A stretch of 55,740 nucleotides of DNA from Bacillota bacterium. GTDB taxonomy: Bacteria > Bacillota > Sulfobacillia > JAIMAT01. The stretch's first letter is position 1, and each line of letters opens with the position of its first letter. Both the position numbers and the translations under genes were made by a program. Location of the stretch: NCBI GenBank assembly GCA_029961055.1, contig JASBVM010000012.1, positions 1 through 55,740 on the forward strand. The letters are read 5' to 3'. The notes under the pieces were generated by a model that was not told the origin of the DNA, did not search any database, and saw only the letters and a program-made list of their open reading frames with translations. This document shows positions 16,534-25,671 of the stretch, piece by piece.

Positions 16534-17802
16534 TCAGGGGGCGCCGCCCCGCTCCGGCGCCGTCCCGAGGGCCAGGAGGGACCAGGTGCCCGCCGCCAGC
16601 AAGTAGGCCAGCGCCGTCCACTGGAAGAGGAGCTGGAAGGCGCCGCGGTCCACCCAGCTCCCCGCCCAGGCCGTGGCCGCCGCCCAGGCGGCCTGCCAGG
16701 CGAGGTTCTGGAGCGCCGACAGCCAGGTCCGCCCGGCTCCCCGCACCGAGGCCATGGCGAACTGGCTGCGCAGGGGCTCGGCCGCGTTCATCAGGCCCGA
16801 GCGGAGGACCAGCACCACCCCTGCGGCGGCCAGCGACCCCGTCCGCGGGGCGGCCAGGAGGAGGGGCAGGGAGAGCAGCTCGAACCCGATCCCCACCCAG
16901 GCCGCTCTCCTCCGCCCCCGCCCCGCCAACCGGCCCGCCAGCAAGGCCAGGAGCGCCGTCGCCACCGAGCCCAGGGCGAAGACGGTCCCCACCTCCCCCG
17001 TGCCGGCGCCGAACCGGCGGACCAGGAAGACGTTCAGGTAGGGGACGACCAGCCCCGCCCCAGCCCCCGTCAGCGCCTCGACCAGGACCAGCAGCGCCGC
17101 CACCGCCAGGGTGCGGAGCCCGGGCCGACCGTCCAGCCGGGAAGGAGCGGGCCGTGCGGACTCCCCCGGCTCGGCCCCCTCTCTCCCCTCCCCTCCCTGG
17201 ATTCGGCCGAGTCGCAACAGGGGAAAGAGCGCCGCGCCCGAGACCAGAAGCGTGACCAGGAGTGCGTTCCGCAATCCCGCGGGGGCGTGTGACCCGCCCA
17301 CCAGCGCCGGCAGGCCACCACCCAGGAGGGAGCCGAGAACCAGGGCCACCTCGCTCAGCGCGTAGGCGCTGGAGAAGAGGAGGCTGGCGCGGCCGGGAGG
17401 CTCCAGCTCCGCCATCAGCGGGTTGGTCAACACCGCCAGCGCAGCGCCTGCGAGGCCCGCCGCCACGGCGGCCGCCAGCAGCGGCTGCGGCCTCGGCCAG
17501 AGCAGCGCCGCGGCCCCGGTCAGACCGGCCAGGCCGCCGCTGAGGAGGAAGACGCGCTCCGCGCCCCAGCGCCTTCCCAGCCAGCCCAGGGGGAGCGAGC
17601 CCGCCAGGCCCGCCACCGCGCCCACCGCCAGCAGCCTCCCCAGCCAGGAGGCCGGATAGCCCATCGCCAGCAGCCAGAGGTTGGTGGTCACCTGTTGCAT
17701 CCCCTGGCCCAGCTGGACGAAAAAGAGGAAGAGCAAGAAGCTCCGGGAGCGCTCCGAAAGGGGAAGGTACCGTCGAAGCGCTTCCTGGAAGGAGGAGGGC
17801 AT
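16534..17802 (-). CDS. Major facilitator superfamily transporter
   Basis: About 422 residues with roughly twelve hydrophobic segments and the MFS loop motif in LPLGWLGRRWGAERVFLLSG after segment two. The C-terminal half repeats the pattern (GTVFALGSVATALLALLAGR). Substrate is unknown; drug or metabolite efflux is typical for such singletons. The start is uncertain: ATG at 17802 or 17811, neither with a good ribosome site, and ATG 17802 overlaps the ATG of the divergent NUDIX gene within CATG. Codons farther upstream to 17976 lie inside the NUDIX gene on the other strand and are rejected. Confidence 0.82.
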   Translation of the reverse strand: MPSSFQEALRRYLPLSERSRSFLLFLFFVQLGQGMQQVTTNLWLLAMGYPASWLGRLLAVGAVAGLAGSLPLGWLGRRWGAERVFLLSGGLAGLTGAAALLWPRPQPLLAAAVAAGLAGAALAVLTNPLMAELEPPGRASLLFSSAYALSEVALVLGSLLGGGLPALVGGSHAPAGLRNALLVTLLVSGAALFPLLRLGRIQGGEGREGAEPGESARPAPSRLDGRPGLRTLAVAALLVLVEALTGAGAGLVVPYLNVFLVRRFGAGTGEVGTVFALGSVATALLALLAGRLAGRGRRRAAWVGIGFELLSLPLLLAAPRTGSLAAAGVVLVLRSGLMNAAEPLRSQFAMASVRGAGRTWLSALQNLAWQAAWAAATAWAGSWVDRGAFQLLFQWTALAYLLAAGTWSLLALGTAPERGGAP

Positions 17803-18286
17803 GCTACCCATCGGTGAGCGCCGCTTCACGGTGCGCGGCCGCGAGGTGACGCACTGGTTCGTCGACTCCCCCAAAGTGGCCTGTATCATCCCGGTCCTGC
17901 CCGACGGCCGCATCCTCCTGGAGCGGCAGTACCGCGCCGCCCTGGACAGCTGGATCCTGGAGCTGCCCGCGGGCAAGGCCGAGCCCGGCGAGGAGGTGGA
18001 GGCCTGCGCCCGCCGGGAGCTGGAGGAGGAGACCGGCTTCCGCGCCGGCCGCCTGCAGGAGCTCTTCTGGTTCTGGCCGGCGCCGGGCTACTCCAACGAG
18101 GAGATCCACCTCTTCGTGGCGCGGGATCTCCGGGACGGTGAACGGAGCCTGGACCCCGGCGAGGAGCTGGAGGTGGAGGCGCTCACCGTGGAAGAGTTCC
18201 TCGACGCCGTGGAGGCCGGGCGCATCCACGACGGCAAGACGCTCCTGGCCGCCGCGCATCTCCGCTGCCACGGCCTATCCGGCTGA
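17801..18286 (+). CDS. NUDIX hydrolase, ADP-ribose pyrophosphatase type
   Basis: The 161-residue protein has a complete Nudix box near residues 57 to 79, GKAEPGEEVEACARRELEEE then TGF, with the REx2EE metal-binding core. It also has the upstream ELPAGK and downstream proline-containing WFWPAPGYSNEEIHLF typical of ADP-ribose pyrophosphatases (NudF type), which split ADP-ribose to AMP and ribose 5-phosphate. ATG at 17801 follows GGAAGGAGGAGGGC. The frame open to 17681 is rejected as start because it lacks a ribosome site. Its 3' end overlaps the convergent dnaE by 12 bases. The start codon overlaps that of the MFS gene on the other strand. Confidence 0.93.
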   Translation: MLPIGERRFTVRGREVTHWFVDSPKVACIIPVLPDGRILLERQYRAALDSWILELPAGKAEPGEEVEACARRELEEETGFRAGRLQELFWFWPAPGYSNEEIHLFVARDLRDGERSLDPGEELEVEALTVEEFLDAVEAGRIHDGKTLLAAAHLRCHGLSG

Positions 18287-21200
18287 ACCCAGGCGGGCCG
18301 CCCCGGGACCGAAGCGTTCGCGGAGAAGCCGCAGCAGCTCCTCGTCCGCCTCCACCCGGATCGCCAGCTTCCGCCAGCGCCGGCCGTCGCCCTCGTCCAG
18401 CAGGACCGGTGAGCGACCCGGCCGGCGGCGGAGCTCCCGGCCGAGCCAGCGGTCCTCCTCGGGCGCCAGGAGCCGCCCGAGACGGAGGTAGAGGACAGGG
18501 GCGGGCGCCTGGGGGGAGGCATCCGCCTCCTCCAGGCGTTCGAGGCGCGTCGCCACCACCGTCGGCCGTTCCGGGCGGTCGTCCCGGGGCGAGTAGCGCC
18601 CCTCCACCAGGAGGAGCGGCGCCTCTCCCGCCAGGAGCGGCCCCGCCTGGGCCAGGAGGCGCGGAAAGAGGAGGACCTCCGCCTCCCCGCTCCCGTCGTC
18701 CAGGGTGAGGAAGCCCATCGGCTCCCCGTTCCGCGTGCTCCGCCGCCGCAGCTCCACCAGCGACCCCGCCACCCGCACGGTCTCGTCCGGCTGCCGCTCG
18801 CCCAGCCGCTCCAGCGGCGTCACCCCCAGGGCGGCCAGCCGCCGCTCCAGCCGGGTCAGCGGGTGCTCGCTCAGGTAGAAGCCCAGCGCCTCCTTCTCGT
18901 AGGCGAGGAGCCGCAGCGGAGGCCACTCGGGCCGCGCCGCCCCGGCGGCGGGCTCCACGGAGGCGAGGCGGGCGGAGGCGGACGTCTCCCCGAAGAAGGA
19001 GAGCTGGCCGCTCTGGCGCCGGGCTTCCTCGCCCTGGGCAGCCGCCAGCGCCGTGTCCAGCGAATCCGCCAGCGTGGCCCGGTTGGCGCCGAGCCCGTCG
19101 AGCGCGCCCGCCTTGACCAGGCTCTCCAGCGCCCGCCGGTTGAGCACCGCCGTGCCCGTCCGCTCCGCCAGGTCGGTCAGGCTGGCGAAGGGGCCCCCCG
19201 CCTCGCGCGCCTGGACCACCGCCTCCGCGGCCGCCACGCCCACGTTCTTGACCGCCGCCAGGCCGAGGCGAAGCGCCTGGCCCTCCGGCTCGGTCTGGAC
19301 GCCGGAGTGGTTGACGTGGGGCGCCCGCACCTCGATGCCGAGGCGCCTCGCCTCGCGGATGTACTCGGCCACCTTGTCGCTGGCGTCCTGGACGCTGGCG
19401 ATCAGCGCCGCCAGGAAGGCGACCGGCTCGTGGCACTTCAGCCAGGCGGTGCGGTAGGCGAGGATGCCGTAGGCGGCGGCGTGGGCGCGGTTGAAGCCGT
19501 AGTTGGCGAAGCGGAGGATCAGGTCGTACAGCTCCTCCGCGAGCTCGCGGGGGTGCCCGTTGCGCAGGCAGCCCCGGATGAACGCCTCGCGCTGGGCGTC
19601 CAGCTCCTCCCGTTTCTTCTTGCCCACGGCGCGCCGGAGGAGGTCGGCCTGGCCCAGGCTGAAGCCGGCCATCGCCGAGGCCACCTCCATGACCTGCTCC
19701 TGGTAGACGAGGATCCCGTACGTGTCGCGCAGGATCGGCTCCAGCAGGGGGTGCGGGTAGCGGACGCCGCCCTCGTGCTTGGCGCGGACGAACTCGGGGA
19801 TGTTCTCCATCGGTCCGGGCCGGTAGAGGGCGACGGCGGCGATGATGTCCTCCAGCCGGGAGGGCTTCAGCTCCCGGAGCATCTCCCGCATGCCCGGCGA
19901 CTCCAGCTGGAAGATGCCCGTCGTCTCGCCCCGGCCGAGCATCTCCAGCGTCTCCGCGTCGTCCTCCGGCAGGTCGTGGAAGTCGACCGGCGCCCCCCGC
20001 CGGCGCGCGATCAGCCGGTTGGCCTCCTCGATGACGGTGAGCGTCCGCAGCCCCAGGAAGTCGAACTTGAGCAGCCCCAGCTCCTCCAGCGTCCCCATGG
20101 GGAACTGGGTGACCACGGTGGTCTCGCCGTTGTGCTGCATCGCCTGGAGCGGCACCCGCTCCATCAGCGGCACGGGCGAGATGACGACGCCGGCGGCATG
20201 GACCGAGGCGTGGCGGGCGAGCCCCTCCAGGCGGCGAGCCACGTCGAACAGGGTGCGCACGCGCTCCGAGGAGGCGTAGGCGGCGGCCAGCTCGGGGTTG
20301 CCGGTCAGCGCCTCCTCCAGCGTGACGCCCGGCCGCTCGGGCACCATGCGCGCCATCCGGTCCACCTCGGCATAGGGGAAGCCGAGGGCGCGGCCGACGT
20401 CGCGGACCACGGCGCGGGCGAGCATCCGCCCGAAGGTGATGATCTGGCCCACCCGGTCGGCACCGTACTTGCGCACGACGTAGTCGATCACCTCGCCTCG
20501 CCGCCGGTCCTCGATGTCGATGTCGATGTCGGGCATGGAGACGCGCTCGGGGTTGAGGAAGCGCTCGAAGACCAGCCGGTGGCGGAGCGGATCGACGTCG
20601 GTGATGCCCAGGAGGTAGGCCACCAGGCTTCCTGCGGCCGAGCCGCGGCCCGGACCCACGGCGATCCCCTGCCGCCGCGCCCAGTCGATGAAGTCCCAGA
20701 CGATCAGGAAGTAGCCGGCGTACCCCATCCGCCCGATCACCGCCAGCTCATGCTCCAACCGCCGGCGGACGTCGCCCCCGGCGACGCGGCGCGCGGCCTC
20801 CGGGTAGCGGACCGGAAGCCGCTCCTCGCAGAGCTGGCGGAGGTAGCTGGCGGCGTCGTGGCCGGGCGGGAGCGGGTAGTCCGGCAGCTCCATCCGCCCG
20901 AAGGGCAGCTCCACCCGGCAGCGCTCGGCGATGCGGAGCGTGTTCTCCAGCGCCTCCGGGCACCAGGCGAAGCGCTCGGCCATCTCCTCGGGGCTCTTGA
21001 TGTAGAACTGGTCGGAGTCGAAGCGCATCCGCCCGGGGTCTTCGACGGTGGTGGCCGTCTGGATGCAGAGGAGCACCTCGTGGGCGGGCGCATCCTCCCT
21101 GCGCGGATAGTGGGCGTCGTTGGTGGCGACCACGCCCACCCCCAGCTCCCTCGCCAGTTCCGCCAGCCGGGGGAGGAGCTGCTGCTGGGCGGCCAGCCCG

Positions 21201-21736
21201 TGGTCCTGCAGCTCGACGAAGAAGCTCTCGGGGCCGAAGAGATCGCGGTAGAAGCGGGCGGCCTCCCGGGCGCCCTGGACGTCGCCGCGCAGCAGCCGCG
21301 CGGAGAGCTCGCCGCTCAGGCAGCCGCTCAGCGCGATCAGGCCCTCGTGGTACCGCTCCAGCAGCTCGCGGTCCACCCGCGGCCGCCGGTAGGTGCCCTC
21401 CAGCGAGGCCAGGCTGACCAGCGCCATCAGGTTCCGCCAGCCGCGGTCGTCCTCGGCGAGCAGCGTCAGGTGGTAGTAAGGCTCGCCGTGGGGACCGGGG
21501 CTGCGCTCGAAACGGCTCCCGGGGGCCACGTAGAGCTCGCAGCCCAGGATGGGCCGGACCCCCTCCTGTTGGCAGGCCTTGTAGAAGTCGACGGCACCGT
21601 AGAGGACGCCGTGGTCGGTCAGGGCGACCGCGGGCATGCCCATCTCCCGCGCCGCCCGAGCCAGCTCCTGGACGCGGATCATCCCGTCCAGGAGGCTGTA
21701 CTCGGAGTGCATGTGCAGATGGACGAAGCCGGTCAC
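18275..21736 (-). CDS. dnaE: DNA polymerase III alpha subunit
   Basis: The 1153-residue replicative polymerase begins FVHLHMHSEYSLLDG, the first metal-binding motif of the PHP domain (residues 1 to about 215), and keeps its other His and Asp ligands (LTDHGVLYGA, GCELYVAPGS). The palm motif PDIDIDIEDRRRGEVIDYV near residue 400 holds catalytic aspartates. An HhH region and an OB-fold (VRVAGSLVELRRRS, near 985) follow. Length and layout fit DnaE1, not PolC. GTG at 21736 is chosen because PHP motifs start immediately after it and GGGAGGAGG precedes it; the open frame to 21880 has no ribosome site. It elongates chromosomal DNA. Confidence 0.97.
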   Translation of the reverse strand: MTGFVHLHMHSEYSLLDGMIRVQELARAAREMGMPAVALTDHGVLYGAVDFYKACQQEGVRPILGCELYVAPGSRFERSPGPHGEPYYHLTLLAEDDRGWRNLMALVSLASLEGTYRRPRVDRELLERYHEGLIALSGCLSGELSARLLRGDVQGAREAARFYRDLFGPESFFVELQDHGLAAQQQLLPRLAELARELGVGVVATNDAHYPRREDAPAHEVLLCIQTATTVEDPGRMRFDSDQFYIKSPEEMAERFAWCPEALENTLRIAERCRVELPFGRMELPDYPLPPGHDAASYLRQLCEERLPVRYPEAARRVAGGDVRRRLEHELAVIGRMGYAGYFLIVWDFIDWARRQGIAVGPGRGSAAGSLVAYLLGITDVDPLRHRLVFERFLNPERVSMPDIDIDIEDRRRGEVIDYVVRKYGADRVGQIITFGRMLARAVVRDVGRALGFPYAEVDRMARMVPERPGVTLEEALTGNPELAAAYASSERVRTLFDVARRLEGLARHASVHAAGVVISPVPLMERVPLQAMQHNGETTVVTQFPMGTLEELGLLKFDFLGLRTLTVIEEANRLIARRRGAPVDFHDLPEDDAETLEMLGRGETTGIFQLESPGMREMLRELKPSRLEDIIAAVALYRPGPMENIPEFVRAKHEGGVRYPHPLLEPILRDTYGILVYQEQVMEVASAMAGFSLGQADLLRRAVGKKKREELDAQREAFIRGCLRNGHPRELAEELYDLILRFANYGFNRAHAAAYGILAYRTAWLKCHEPVAFLAALIASVQDASDKVAEYIREARRLGIEVRAPHVNHSGVQTEPEGQALRLGLAAVKNVGVAAAEAVVQAREAGGPFASLTDLAERTGTAVLNRRALESLVKAGALDGLGANRATLADSLDTALAAAQGEEARRQSGQLSFFGETSASARLASVEPAAGAARPEWPPLRLLAYEKEALGFYLSEHPLTRLERRLAALGVTPLERLGERQPDETVRVAGSLVELRRRSTRNGEPMGFLTLDDGSGEAEVLLFPRLLAQAGPLLAGEAPLLLVEGRYSPRDDRPERPTVVATRLERLEEADASPQAPAPVLYLRLGRLLAPEEDRWLGRELRRRPGRSPVLLDEGDGRRWRKLAIRVEADEELLRLLRERFGPGAARLGSAG

Positions 21737-21803
21737 CCTCGCGCCTCCTCCCGCCTCAGCCCGGAGCGGCCGGCGGATCCGCGCCCGGCCACCCTCCCTG
21801 AGC

Positions 21804-23273
21804 TTACCGCTTGCCGCCTTCGCGCTCCTCCTTCTCCATCTCGGCCACCAGCTGCTTGAAGCGCCGCCCGCGCTCCTCATAGTCGCGGAACATGTCGTAG
21901 CTGGCGCTGGCCGGCGAGAGCAGGACCACGTCGCCGGGCCGGGCCCGGCGGCGGGCGGCCTCCACCGCCTCCTCCAGCGAGCCCACCCGCTCCACCGGCG
22001 GCGGCGCCACCCCGCGCTCGGCGCTGACCATCTCCAGCTCCCGGGCGATGACGGGCGCCGTCTGGCCCAGGAGGATGGCGGCGCGGAGGCCGGTCAACAT
22101 CCGCTCGGCCAGCGGCCGGTAGGAGAGGTGCTTGTCGTAGCCTCCGGCGATGAGGACGACGGGCTGCGTGAAGGCGTCAAGACCGGCCACCGTCCGGTCC
22201 GGGGCAGTGGCGATGGAGTCGTTCACCCAGGTGGCGCCGCCCACGTGGCCGCACAGCTCCAGCCTGTGTTCCACCGGATGGAAGGCGCGGACGGTCGCCC
22301 AGACGACGCCGGGCTCCACCCCCAGCGAGCGGGCCATGGCGGCGGCGGCCAGCACGTTGGCCACGTTGTGCCGGCCGCGGAGGGGGATCTCGCTCTCCGG
22401 GCCCAGCTCCTCCTCCCGGCCGAGCCAGCGCAGCCGGAGGCGGCCGCGCTCGCTCCACGCGGCCCCCTCGCCCTCCTCCGGCAGCGAGCCGCGCTCGAGC
22501 GCGAACCAGAAGCGCCGCCCGGGCGCCTCGCTGGCGCGGCAGGCCGGGTCCTCCGCGTTGAGCACGGCCACGTCGCCGGCTGTCTGGAAGCGGACGATCC
22601 GCCGCTTGCTCTCGGTGTACTCCTCCAGGGAAGGATGGATGTCCAGGTGGTTGGGCCGGATGTTCAGGATCGCCGCCACCTGCGGGCTCCGGTCCACCAG
22701 GCGCAGCTGGAAGCTGGAGAGCTCCAGGACCACCACGTCCCCGGCGCCGATCTTCTCCACCCGGTCGATCAGCGGGTCGCCGATGTTCCCGCCCACCCAG
22801 GTCCGGCGCCCGGCCCTCCGGAAGATCTGCCCGGTCAGGGTGGTGGTGGTGGTCTTCCCGGAGGTGCCGGTGATCCCGACCACGCACGCCCGTCGGCGGG
22901 CCAGCTCGCGGAGGAGGATGGCGATCTCCCCGTCGATCCGGGCGCCCCGCCGCCTCGCCTCCTCCACCGCGGGAAGGTCGATCCGCATCCCCGGCGCCAG
23001 CACCAGCCGGTCGAAGCCGGCCAGCCCCTCGTCCAGGTAGCCGGGACCGAGCCTCCTCTCCACCTCCAGCCCGTCCAGCTCGTGGAGGCTCTCGCCCAGC
23101 TCCTCCCCGGTCTTCCGGTCGAAGACCGCGACCCGCGCCCCTCGCGCCAGGAACCAGCGGACCAGCGGCCGGTTGGAGCGGCCGAGGCCGATGATGGCCA
23201 CCCGTTCGCCCCGGCGTGTCTCCGCACCGTCCGGCTCCCCGGGATGCGCCGGTCCAGCCTGGTCCATGCACAT
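21804..23273 (-). CDS. murD: UDP-N-acetylmuramoylalanine--D-glutamate ligase
   Basis: The 489-residue enzyme shows VAIIGLGRSNRPLVRWFLAR at the N-terminal nucleotide fold, the ATP loop GITGTSGKTTTTTLTG near residues 125 to 140, NIRPNHLDIHPSLEEYTESK, HNVANVLAAAAMARSLG, HRLELCGHVGGATWVNDSIA, and LLSPASASYDMFRDYEERGRRF, the Mur ligase C-terminus diagnostic of MurD. It adds D-glutamate to UDP-MurNAc-L-Ala in peptidoglycan synthesis. The start is ATG at 23273 (or 23267); the open frame to 23897 overlaps the divergent moxR gene and is rejected. It stands outside a dcw cluster, so a second murD elsewhere is possible. Confidence 0.95.
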   Translation of the reverse strand: MCMDQAGPAHPGEPDGAETRRGERVAIIGLGRSNRPLVRWFLARGARVAVFDRKTGEELGESLHELDGLEVERRLGPGYLDEGLAGFDRLVLAPGMRIDLPAVEEARRRGARIDGEIAILLRELARRRACVVGITGTSGKTTTTTLTGQIFRRAGRRTWVGGNIGDPLIDRVEKIGAGDVVVLELSSFQLRLVDRSPQVAAILNIRPNHLDIHPSLEEYTESKRRIVRFQTAGDVAVLNAEDPACRASEAPGRRFWFALERGSLPEEGEGAAWSERGRLRLRWLGREEELGPESEIPLRGRHNVANVLAAAAMARSLGVEPGVVWATVRAFHPVEHRLELCGHVGGATWVNDSIATAPDRTVAGLDAFTQPVVLIAGGYDKHLSYRPLAERMLTGLRAAILLGQTAPVIARELEMVSAERGVAPPPVERVGSLEEAVEAARRRARPGDVVLLSPASASYDMFRDYEERGRRFKQLVAEMEKEEREGGKR

Positions 23274-23384
23274 CGCGGATCCCTCTTCCTCGCCGCGCGA
23301 CTGCCCGGGCGACGCCCTGGAGCCCTCTCCGGCTGCGGGCGGGCGGGCCGGCCGGCGGGGCCGGCCGTGGCGGCGCAAGTTTCG

Positions 23385-23393
23385 TGATACGAT
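23385..23393 (+). promoter_or_regulatory. Extended -10 promoter element for the MoxR operon
   Basis: TGATACGAT provides TGn followed by TACGAT, close to the extended -10 consensus, 31 bases before the moxR ATG. No good -35 stands upstream, which is usual for extended -10 promoters. It lies in the 151-base divergent gap with murD. Confidence 0.5.
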
Positions 23394-23424
23394 GATTCCG
23401 CATTCCGATGCAAGGGAGAATCCT

Positions 23425-24393
23425 ATGCCCGAGATTCCCGAGGTACGCGACCTGGCCGCGCGGGTGACCGGGAACGTCGAACGGGTCATCCTCGGCAAGC
23501 GGCGGGCCGTCGAGCTGCTGCTGGTGGCGCTGCTGGCGGACCGCCATGTCCTGATCGAGGACGTGCCGGGAACCGGCAAGACCATGCTGGTCAAGGCCCT
23601 GGCCGTCTCGCTGGGGGCCAGCTTCGCGCGCCTCCAGTTCACCCCCGACCTCCTCCCTTCCGACGTGACCGGCACCTCGGTCTGGGACCCGCACCGGGGC
23701 GAGTTCCGCTTCGAACCGGGGCCCGTCTTCCACCAGGTCCTCCTGGCCGACGAGATCAATCGCGCCTCGCCCAAGACGCAGTCGAGCCTGCTGGAGTGCA
23801 TGGAGGAACGGCAGGTGAGTGCCGACGGCGTGACCCGCCCCCTCCCCCGCCCCTTCCTGGTGCTGGCCACCGAGAACCCCGTCGACTTCGAGGGCACCTA
23901 CCCGTTGCCCGAGGCCCAGCTGGACCGGTTCGGCCTCCGCCTGCGCATCGGTTACCCCGCGCCCGAGGAGGAGATGCAGCTGCTGGACCGGATGCGCGGC
24001 GACGAGCCGCTCAGGACGCTCCAGCAGGTGGCCACGCCGGAGGAAGTGCTGGCGGCCCAGGAGCGCGTGCGCGGGGTCTACGTGGACCCGGCGCTCCGCG
24101 CCTACCTGATCGACCTCATCACGGCCACCCGGACCCACCCCGAGGTGCAGCTCGGGGCCAGCCCGCGCGCCGCCGTCACCCTGGCAGCGCTGGCCCGGGC
24201 GCGGGCCGCCGTCTCCGGCCGGGACTACGTCCTGCCCGAGGACGTGAAGGCCCTGGCCGAACCGGCCCTCGCCCACCGCTTGATCCTGCGGCCGGAGGCG
24301 CGTTGGGAGCAGGTGACACCCGAGAGCGTCGTGCGTGACATCCTCAACCGGACGCCCCTGCCCGACCAGGTGCGGGTGAGGCGGGGGGGATGA
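23425..24393 (+). CDS. MoxR-family AAA+ ATPase
   Basis: The 322-residue protein carries Walker A in DVPGTGKTMLVKALA near residue 46, Walker B in VLLADEINRASPKTQSSLLE near 105 to 120, sensor 1 (FLVLATENPVDFEGTYPLPE) and the C-terminal lid (VQLGASPRAAVTLAALARAR). MoxR proteins act as chaperone-like ATPases in assembling partner proteins, usually with DUF58 and VWA partners. The start ATG follows AAGGGAGAATCCT. The DUF58 gene starts three bases after its stop, so the two form an operon with the transglutaminase gene. Confidence 0.95.
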   Translation: MPEIPEVRDLAARVTGNVERVILGKRRAVELLLVALLADRHVLIEDVPGTGKTMLVKALAVSLGASFARLQFTPDLLPSDVTGTSVWDPHRGEFRFEPGPVFHQVLLADEINRASPKTQSSLLECMEERQVSADGVTRPLPRPFLVLATENPVDFEGTYPLPEAQLDRFGLRLRIGYPAPEEEMQLLDRMRGDEPLRTLQQVATPEEVLAAQERVRGVYVDPALRAYLIDLITATRTHPEVQLGASPRAAVTLAALARARAAVSGRDYVLPEDVKALAEPALAHRLILRPEARWEQVTPESVVRDILNRTPLPDQVRVRRGG

Positions 24394-24396
24394 GGG

Positions 24397-25671
24397 GTGC
24401 GCCTGCGGCTGAACGATCCCTGGATCCCGCTGCTCTGGGCCGTCCTCGGAGTGGCCGCGCTCCTGATGGGCGGGCGGCTGCCCTGGTCGATCTTCTTCCT
24501 CTTCACCGCCCTCCTTTTGCTCTCCGGGGGGTGGACGGCCTATGCAGCCCGCCACGTGGAGATCGAACTGCAGCGCGGCCGTCTCCGGAGCACCGCCGGC
24601 GAGCAGCTGGAGGTGTCGCTCGCGGTGGAGAACGCCGGCTGGCTGCCTGTGCCCCACCTTGCGCTGGAGGACGTCTCCGAGGCGCCCATCGGCCTGCTGA
24701 GCGAACCGCTTCTCCTGTCGATGCCCGTCTCCGCCTCCGCCACCTACCGGCTCCGGACGCGCCCGCTCCGGCGGGGCCGCTACGCACTGGGCCCGCTGGA
24801 GGCCCGCGTCCGCGATCCCTTCGGGCTCTTCGAGAAACGCTGGCGGGTGGAGGGGCAGGAGACGGTGACGGTCTATCCCCGGGTCCTGCCCCTGGGTCGC
24901 CTGCCGCTTCCCCTGCGGGACCCCTTCGGCCAGGTGGAGACGCGCAGGCGGATCCTGCCGGACCCCGGTAGCCTCGCCGGCGCCCGCCCGGCGCAACCGG
25001 GCGACGCGACCCGCTGGATCCACTGGAAGGCGAGTGCCCGGCGAGGTTCGCTCTACACGAAGCAGTTCGACCCCACCGCCTCGGGGCAGGCGGTGCTGGT
25101 GGTGGACACCGACCGGAAGTCCTACGAGGCGGCGGCCGCCGGCGAGGTCTCGCCGGACCTCCTGGACGCCGCCTGCGAGCTGGCCGCCGCTTCCGGCCGG
25201 CTCTACCTGCGGCGAAACGTCGCCGTGGGCGCCTGGGTGGGAGGCCCCTCCCCCCTCTGGATCCCCCCGCGGACGGGGGAGAACCAGATGGGCTTCCTCC
25301 TGGAGGCGCTCGCCTCCGCTTCTCTGGCCGACGGCGGGCTCGAGGAGGCGCTGGCCGGCCTGGGCCACCGGCTGGCGGCCCAGACGGCGCTGATCGTCTG
25401 CTCCCCCCACCTCGAGGCCTCCACCGCCGCCGCCCTGCAGAGTCTCCAGCAGGACGGCTTCGGCGTCCTGGTCGTCCTGGTCAAGCCGCGGGCCGGCGGG
25501 AGGGCCGGCGGCCGGGCGGGCGAAGAGCGGCCGCGCGGCGGCCCGGAGGCCGCGGGAGAGGTCCTCCGCCGGTTGACCGAGGCGGGTGTCCATGCCTATG
25601 CCGCCGCGTCGGTCGCGGAGTTGGACGCCCAGCTGGGGGGTGAGGCGGATGCGCGCGCCGTCCTTCGCTGA
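24397..25671 (+). CDS. DUF58 domain protein
   Basis: The 424-residue protein opens with two adjacent membrane segments (residues about 8 to 45), a beta-rich region, then the DUF58 core whose signature is PGDATRWIHWKASARRGSLY near residues 200 to 220, followed by a von Willebrand A-like fold (AVLVVDTDRKSYEA). The start is GTG at 24397. DUF58 proteins accompany MoxR ATPases and membrane transglutaminases and are thought to be part of an envelope-associated complex; the exact role is unknown. The C-terminus overlaps the next gene by 23 bases. Confidence 0.93.
   Translation: MRLRLNDPWIPLLWAVLGVAALLMGGRLPWSIFFLFTALLLLSGGWTAYAARHVEIELQRGRLRSTAGEQLEVSLAVENAGWLPVPHLALEDVSEAPIGLLSEPLLLSMPVSASATYRLRTRPLRRGRYALGPLEARVRDPFGLFEKRWRVEGQETVTVYPRVLPLGRLPLPLRDPFGQVETRRRILPDPGSLAGARPAQPGDATRWIHWKASARRGSLYTKQFDPTASGQAVLVVDTDRKSYEAAAAGEVSPDLLDAACELAAASGRLYLRRNVAVGAWVGGPSPLWIPPRTGENQMGFLLEALASASLADGGLEEALAGLGHRLAAQTALIVCSPHLEASTAAALQSLQQDGFGVLVVLVKPRAGGRAGGRAGEERPRGGPEAAGEVLRRLTEAGVHAYAAASVAELDAQLGGEADARAVLR

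Noticed and set aside
21737-21880. N-terminal extension of dnaE (and similar extensions of murD to 23897, the kinase to 16494, the oxidase to 51272)
   Set aside because: The extensions are basic low-complexity sequence without ribosome sites, and conserved domain starts fall right after the chosen codons.
23341-23380. Repeated GGCCGGCC blocks in the murD/moxR gap as a regulatory repeat
   Set aside because: They are short, overlapping and expected by chance at this base composition; only the extended -10 next to them is distinctive.
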